DNA from: Bog-950 sp964615305
GTDB lineage: Bacteria; Bacteroidota; Bacteroidia; Chitinophagales; LD1
Assembly: GCA_964615305.1 (NCBI GenBank)
Contig: CAZTNA010000008.1
Coordinates: forward strand, 62,001 to 126,000
DNA: 64,000 nt
Direction of reading: 5' to 3'
The translations under genes and the position numbers were made by a program. The notes beneath the pieces were generated by a model that worked only from the letters and a program-made list of their open reading frames with translations, did no database searches and was not told the DNA's origin. Each line of letters begins with the position of its first letter. The stretch's first letter is position 1. This document shows, piece by piece, positions 60,101 through 64,000 of the stretch.

Positions 60101-62845
60101 GGCATACCACCACTTAGTTACACCTGGAGCAGTGGCGCTACAACTGACTCCATCCAAAATCTTACAGCGGGAAGTTATTCTGTAACTATTAATGATTCAC
60201 AAGGGTGTTCAGGAAGTGCATCCGTTAATCTCACACAGCCACCGCAACTTACTCTTGCTGCAGCTCCTCAGAACATTAATTGCAACGGTGCAAACAACGG
60301 CACCATAACTCTAACAGCTGGCGGGGGAACTCCATCATATAGTTATTTATGGAATCCCGTTCAGTCCAATTCGCCAACAGCCACCGGCTTAGCCGCTGGA
60401 AACTATTCAGCAACAGTTACAGATGCTTTTGGTTGCACAGCTTCAGCAACAACTACAGTAAACGAACCAACAACGTTAGTTATAAATACAGTGGCGCATG
60501 ATGCTACTTCTTTTGGAGGTAATGAAGGTTGGGTTTATGTACTTGCAAGCGGAGGTGTCCCGGCATATACTTATACATGGAACACAGGATCTACCAATGA
60601 TACTATCCAGAATCTTATGGCAGGAACTTACTATGTAACCGTTTGCGATGCTAATGGCTGTTGCCGACAAGACTCCGCTATTGTGAATGATCCGCCACCT
60701 ATTTTACTCACCTTTGTAAACGTTCAAAATTTATGCTTTGGCGACTGTAATGGAACTTCAACTGTTTCTGCCAACGGAGGGATTGCACCTTATGTTTTTG
60801 ATTGGAGTACGGGTACAAGCAATAGCAGCTCAGTTAGCAATCTTTGTGCGGGAACATATACTGTAACAGCAACTGATAGTGCCGGGGTAAGCGTAAGTGC
60901 CAATGTTGTAATAACTGAGCCATCACAAATTTCTATAGTGTTCGACACGGTAGATATTAGTTGCTTTGGTGCTAACGATGGAAGTGCACTAGCTATTGCT
61001 ACTGGTGGCACAGGTGGTTTTACTTACAGTTGGGGTGCAAGCGGTGCATTAAATCCAAATACTAATCTGGGGCCCGGAACATACACGGTTACAGCCACCG
61101 ATGCCAATGGCTGCACCGCACAAGCATCGTGGACGGCAATTGAGCCGCCACAATTAACTGTAGCCATATCATCTGTTACCAATGTTTCCTGTTTCGGAGG
61201 TAGTGATGGAACAGCTACAGCAACGGTTACTGGGGGAACACCCGCATACACTTATACTTGGAGTAATACGGCTTCCACCACCAATCCGGCTTCCGGTTTT
61301 ATTGCCGGAAACCAAACGGTAACGGTTACTGATTCGCACCAATGCGCTGCTACCGCGTTGTTTTCAATTACAGAGCCAATACAGGTGACAGTAGCAGTCG
61401 TATCAACTGTAAATATTTTATGTAATGGTGGAACCAATGGTGTAGTTGACATTACCGCTTCAGGTGGAACACCGACATACAGTTACCTGTGGAGCAATAG
61501 TGCTACTTCAGAAGACTTAAATTCAGTAGGAGCTAACACCTATACAGTTACTGTTACTGACTCTAAATCATGCTCGGCATCTACATTAGCAACACTTGCC
61601 GAACCAACTGCTATTTCTCTTTCGTTCAATCATACTGACCCATTATGTGCAGGCGATGCTAACGGCACATGCAGCGTTACATCTGCCGGAGGCACACCCG
61701 CTTACATTTATGATTGGGCTAATGAACCGGGTATTAATAATTTGCCATCGTTGCAAAATTTATCTGCCGGTGTTTATGATGTTACTGTTTATGACAACAA
61801 TCAATGTATAGCAACCGGCAGTGTAACCCTCACCGATCCTCCTGCGTTAATTGCTCAGCTCATAAACAAACAAGAAATTAGTTGTTCTAATGCAACTGAT
61901 GGTTCTGTAGAGGTTAGTGTAAGCGGAGGAACACCTCCACTAAGTTATTTGTGGAGCAATGGTACCGCTACTTCTATTAATAACAACCTAGGTCCCGGAA
62001 ATTATTTAGTAACAGTAACAGATAACAATGGCTGCTTTACCATACTGAATGAAGTTTTTGTTGCTCCGTGGCCTATATCAATAGATGTGCTTTCGGTTGA
62101 CTCGGCATCTTGTCCCGAATACACCGATGGAGCCATTCATGTTTCAGCAATAGGTGGTACCCCCGGTGCCAATGTTCCTTATGAATATTCAATTGATGGA
62201 ATAAACTTTCAGGGCTCTGAATTTTTTCTTGATCTTCCGGCAGGGGTTTACGATATATTAATACGTGATAGTAAAGGGTGCACTAAAGACACAACTGTAA
62301 CTATTGGAGAACCACTAAAACCAACACTCAGCATTTTACCTCAGGACAGCATGGTGGAATTGGGCGAAAGCATTGTATTGGTTTCCAGCGTAAGTGTTTA
62401 TAGCGGAGTAGATGTGAATTTTTATACCTGGTCACCTATTAGCGGTTTAAATTGCAGCGATTGTGCCTCGGTGGTGGCAACTCCTTATAAACAAACCGAG
62501 TACACACTAACCTTAAACTATTTAGCTAATTGCAGCGTAAAGGAAACCGTAACAATAATGGTGGGTGACGGTGAAGATTTTTTTGTTCCCACTGCATTTA
62601 CACCCAACGGTGACGGCAATAATGACGTCTTTACTACATACGGAACCGGGTTGGCAAAAGTAAATCTGAAAGTATTTAATCGTTGGGGCGAAAAAGTTTA
62701 CGATAGCGGCAATCAGTGGTTGGGATGGGATGGAACATATAAAGGCATTATTCAAAACCCAGGAGTTTATACCTACTATATCAATGCAGTTTATTTGAAT
62801 GGTAAAGAAAGAGAAAGAAAAGGGACGATAACGCTGGTGCGGTAA
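57188..62845 (+). CDS. giant SprB-repeat surface protein with type B (gliding-associated) sorting domain
   Basis: 1885 residues from ATG 57188 (MFLKKLYTALAIFMLLLSAN, signal peptide). The N-terminal region begins SHVMGADLSYVCNGNNNY, an opening shared by many Bacteroidota surface giants, rich in paired cysteines (RDCCGID, CPANPQGSP). The middle has immunoglobulin/PKD-like parts and a distinct domain at about 610-805. Ten SprB repeats of about 76 residues follow (about 948-1710; SCFGGSDGTATATVTGGTPAYTYTWS in type, each closing with VTDxxGC). The C-terminus is a type B sorting domain (FTPNGDGNNDVF, KVFNRWGEKVYDS, GWDGTYKG, GVYTYYINA). Exported by the type IX system; the PorP/SprF gene follows directly. 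Probable adhesin or gliding-type surface protein. Confidence 0.9.
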   Translation: MFLKKLYTALAIFMLLLSANQAEASHVMGADLSYVCNGNNNYTVILRLYRDCCGIDLTGPETMTAFNGCTNTAGPTFTLTMQGGSGTEVSELCGSQLAQSTCASPANCPANPQGSPATYPGVQAYTYVGNITLPSACSQWYLRYSTCCRNATISNGSSNDGIGIQALVNNTVDPATGLPYCNTSVTFNTQPVPFVCINSDFTYNNGAVDANGDSLRYVMINPLDDTYNSIPFAFPWSANYPVTTSPPNSFVFDSTTGLIAFTPPNQEVDVMAMRVEEYKNGVLVGSTMRDIQVTMLPCVISIPNQEPITNVQNGNQVDSLSVQVCPGTPLTFDISCTDPNNHDITLTSNINGTPSAIPGAVMAQIGTGDTVIARVNWTPLPGDTGCHNFLLTAKNDDCPINGSFTRAYTICVYTEVQLLTASTTYCGTPVQLTATGGTNFTWTPSAGPNAVSNPNIYNPTVTPTTNTMYYFTSDCGTDSVLVNAAPPFTYDAGPGGNICQNGQLHLNATTDNLYAPYSFQWVPSTELYDPVSNLLNDTIPNPVASPLVTTKYYCYITGANGCTNLDSVTINVNGSGPNIVAQANPTLVCPNDPVQLNIVTNPQSCGLNQTPCQGHQVMAQVGTGTASYPASPTNYPTIYGHYRKSARHQFLYRQNELVALIGSGGTIDSIAFYMDLVTTPAIDSLDNFTIKMACTQATDLSTWQSGLVTVFNPKKVMLPNADGWIIHPLDFKYDWDGTSNLVVDVCFNTTSASQLNRKMQVTPTAFNSVYFSSGNTDQCGNTGTPQANVNRPNTRFHVCVTDVAGLPIAWTPASGPNAPTPTNIVNPVAHPVTPVIYTVDVTALNGCHSQDFVYVNVDTALRFSAFPNDTFFCSPTSVALTTVTTSSVGMPPSGAYQWTNLTTNTPAGTGQSITVNPAVTTDYLCTLTGAACTLRDTIHIVVGSSIPISMVVDSIDCFGMTNGKIRALPTGGIPPLSYTWSSGATTDSIQNLTAGSYSVTINDSQGCSGSASVNLTQPPQLTLAAAPQNINCNGANNGTITLTAGGGTPSYSYLWNPVQSNSPTATGLAAGNYSATVTDAFGCTASATTTVNEPTTLVINTVAHDATSFGGNEGWVYVLASGGVPAYTYTWNTGSTNDTIQNLMAGTYYVTVCDANGCCRQDSAIVNDPPPILLTFVNVQNLCFGDCNGTSTVSANGGIAPYVFDWSTGTSNSSSVSNLCAGTYTVTATDSAGVSVSANVVITEPSQISIVFDTVDISCFGANDGSALAIATGGTGGFTYSWGASGALNPNTNLGPGTYTVTATDANGCTAQASWTAIEPPQLTVAISSVTNVSCFGGSDGTATATVTGGTPAYTYTWSNTASTTNPASGFIAGNQTVTVTDSHQCAATALFSITEPIQVTVAVVSTVNILCNGGTNGVVDITASGGTPTYSYLWSNSATSEDLNSVGANTYTVTVTDSKSCSASTLATLAEPTAISLSFNHTDPLCAGDANGTCSVTSAGGTPAYIYDWANEPGINNLPSLQNLSAGVYDVTVYDNNQCIATGSVTLTDPPALIAQLINKQEISCSNATDGSVEVSVSGGTPPLSYLWSNGTATSINNNLGPGNYLVTVTDNNGCFTILNEVFVAPWPISIDVLSVDSASCPEYTDGAIHVSAIGGTPGANVPYEYSIDGINFQGSEFFLDLPAGVYDILIRDSKGCTKDTTVTIGEPLKPTLSILPQDSMVELGESIVLVSSVSVYSGVDVNFYTWSPISGLNCSDCASVVATPYKQTEYTLTLNYLANCSVKETVTIMVGDGEDFFVPTAFTPNGDGNNDVFTTYGTGLAKVNLKVFNRWGEKVYDSGNQWLGWDGTYKGIIQNPGVYTYYINAVYLNGKERERKGTITLVR
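60029..62320 (+). repeat. ten tandem SprB repeats (about 76 codons each)
   Basis: Each unit has the pattern VxCxGxxDGTATxTVxGGTPxYTYxWS, then AGxYTVTVTDxxGC and a terminal EPxx. Units diverge enough that the nucleotide sequences are not near-identical, so this is an old array; the third unit (DATSFGGNEGWVYV) has lost the first conserved cysteine. Confidence 0.85.
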
Positions 62846-62854
62846 AAAAATAAC

Positions 62855-62879
62855 CAGGCAGAGGTGTAACCTTTGTCTG
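62855..62879 (+). terminator. hairpin between the SprB-like gene and porP/sprF, possible attenuator
   Basis: CAGGCAGAGGT (62855-62865), loop GTA, ACCTTTGTCTG (62869-62879): an 11-base-pair stem with two G-U pairs, ten bases after the stop codon. No T run follows, so partial termination or RNA stabilisation is as likely as full termination. The rest of the 141-base gap holds a -7-like TATATTTT at 62951-62958 without a good -33. Confidence 0.38.
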
Positions 62880-62986
62880 ATTAAAACGGTAAAAGGAATG
62901 GCATAGTCTGACAAATATTTGTTTGAAAGATTTTGCGGAATCGAAATATTTATATTTTAGTTAACAGTTTTAATTAAACCGAGACA

Positions 62987-64000
62987 ATGAAGAAAGTTTT
63001 ACCTCTGCTTGTGATGGTTGTGATGATGATGAAGGCATCAGCACAAGACCCACACTTCTCACAATTTTACATGTCACCTCTCTATCTTAATCCTGCAATG
63101 ACAGGTGCTTTTGATGGCAACTACCGGTTAACCGGTTTGTTCCGCGGGCAGTGGGGAGAAATTCTCCGCAACGAGTCAACACCAATGTATCGCACATATA
63201 CATTCTCTGCTGACTTTAGAACCAACAAAGGCTTTATGAAAGGCGATGCATTTGGTTTTGGTGCTTCATTTATTGGAGACCAGGCAGGTGAATCGAAATT
63301 TGGTTATAACGTAGGCGGCTTGGCCATAGCTTATCACAAATCATTAAACTCACGACACACCAATTTTCTTACACTCGGGTTTTCTTCACAGATTTTCCAG
63401 CAAACCATTGACTTCAGCCGCCTGCAGTTTGGTAGCCAATGGGATGGAAGTTCTTACAATGCGTTGCTTCCAACAAACGAATTTTTAGTGGACAACCGCT
63501 TTATGTACTGGGATGTAAATGCAGGCTTGCTGTGGTATATGAAAATCTCTAAACGCACAAGTGTTTATGTTGGAGCATCGGTGTTTCATATCAACCGCCC
63601 GGCTATTTCGTTCCGGGGCGACAAAAATGTAAAGTTGAACATGAAAATTGTTGGGCATGGTGGTGTTCGTTTTCCACTGAAGGGTCGTTTTGATATGCAA
63701 CCGAAGTTTATTGTAATGAGTCAAGGCAAATCTTTAGAAATGATATTAGCTACTGACTTCCGTATTTTGTTTGAAGAAAGATACCCGGACGGCAACCACT
63801 TTAAAATAGGTGCTATGTTCCGTATGGTAGGTGGTGATGCAAACGCTCCATGGAGAGACAAAAGAATGGTGGGAGAATCAGTGGCTCTTACTGCAGGATT
63901 TGTATGGAGTGGATTGGAGTTGGGCGTAGCGTATGATATAAACGTATCTGAACTTATCAGTGGTTCTAAGTCACGCGGTGGATTTGAAGTTGGTTTAGCA
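62987..64000 (+). CDS. PorP/SprF-family type IX secretion outer-membrane protein (partial, 3' end outside)
   Basis: Open for 338 codons from ATG 62987 to the edge of the window. Signal peptide (MKKVLPLLVMVVMMMKASAQ), then the family opening DPHFSQFYMSPLYLNPAMTG, TFSADFRTNKGF and GFGASFIGDQAGESKFGYN, a predicted beta-barrel. PorP/SprF proteins are outer-membrane partners of the type IX system; SprF is needed for export and attachment of SprB and of type B sorted proteins encoded next to it. The position just after the SprB-repeat giant fits that pairing. Typical family length is about 300-350, so little is probably missing. Confidence 0.92.
   Translation, partial: MKKVLPLLVMVVMMMKASAQDPHFSQFYMSPLYLNPAMTGAFDGNYRLTGLFRGQWGEILRNESTPMYRTYTFSADFRTNKGFMKGDAFGFGASFIGDQAGESKFGYNVGGLAIAYHKSLNSRHTNFLTLGFSSQIFQQTIDFSRLQFGSQWDGSSYNALLPTNEFLVDNRFMYWDVNAGLLWYMKISKRTSVYVGASVFHINRPAISFRGDKNVKLNMKIVGHGGVRFPLKGRFDMQPKFIVMSQGKSLEMILATDFRILFEERYPDGNHFKIGAMFRMVGGDANAPWRDKRMVGESVALTAGFVWSGLELGVAYDINVSELISGSKSRGGFEVGLA

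Noticed and set aside
1..64000. tRNA, rRNA, prophage, insertion sequence or restriction genes
   Set aside because: None was recognised on either strand by eye; the S74 domains and fibre repeats are the only phage-like features and no other phage genes are present.

Overview
The window looks like a chromosomal segment of a member of the phylum Bacteroidota (Bacteroidetes). The evidence is internal. It carries parts of a type IX secretion system (PorU sortase, a PorE-like OmpA protein, a PorP/SprF protein) and cargo with type A and type B sorting domains. Its bifunctional DAHP synthase/chorismate mutase, Skp-MurI cluster and SprB repeats are also typical of the phylum. Several genes are preceded by the phylum's own promoter (TTTG about 19 bases before TAnnTTTG), and Shine-Dalgarno motifs are not evident. 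Class or genus cannot be fixed from the sequence alone. No rRNA, tRNA, CRISPR array, insertion sequence or prophage was seen, and no gap between genes exceeds 300 bases.

Layout. 0.1-5.8 kb (minus strand): PorU, an unknown protein and a cyanophycinase-like peptidase. 5.9-14.6 kb: the envelope biogenesis block, with uppS and bamA on the plus strand facing an SGNH/PKD exported protein, a thioredoxin-like protein, murI and three skp/ompH paralogues on the minus strand. 14.7-19.1 kb: DAHP synthase/chorismate mutase, a GMC oxidoreductase and a PAS histidine kinase. 19.2-23.3 kb: sulfate activation (cysC, cysD, cysN, a rhodanese) and a divergent cysteine synthase. 23.3-26.5 kb: glycerol-3-phosphate dehydrogenase, a degenerate double rhodanese and two cysteine-free ArsR-type regulators. 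26.6-32.5 kb: tsaB, an M28 peptidase with PDZ, and sucB-sucA. 32.7-37 kb: the PorE-like protein, an ECF sigma factor and a membrane glycosyltransferase. 37-43 kb: an MscS channel, a desaturase closely resembling eukaryotic dihydroceramide delta-4 desaturase, an AT-rich pair (PEP mutase/isocitrate lyase family and an AhpD-like protein), small membrane or secreted proteins and a regulatory-domain protein.

43.1-54.2 kb holds the most striking region. Two adjacent giant genes encode proteins of 1941 and 1704 residues. Each has a signal peptide, a nearly identical N-terminal module, hundreds of residues of YadA-like and about 22-residue NTAVG/NTFIG repeats, and a C-terminal S74 (endosialidase-type) self-cleaving chaperone domain with its Ser-Lys pair intact. 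They look like trimeric surface fibres that carry neither a trimeric-autotransporter barrel nor a type IX sorting domain. After them come a TPR protein, a 29-residue basic mS38/COX24-like protein and RNase G. The window ends with a giant SprB-repeat, type B sorted protein paired with a PorP/SprF gene that runs off the end.

Taken together the segment is mostly housekeeping, with an emphasis on building and decorating the outer membrane: BamA and Skp insert and chaperone outer-membrane proteins, type IX components export and attach adhesins, and the desaturase and glycosyltransferase probably modify envelope lipids or glycans.
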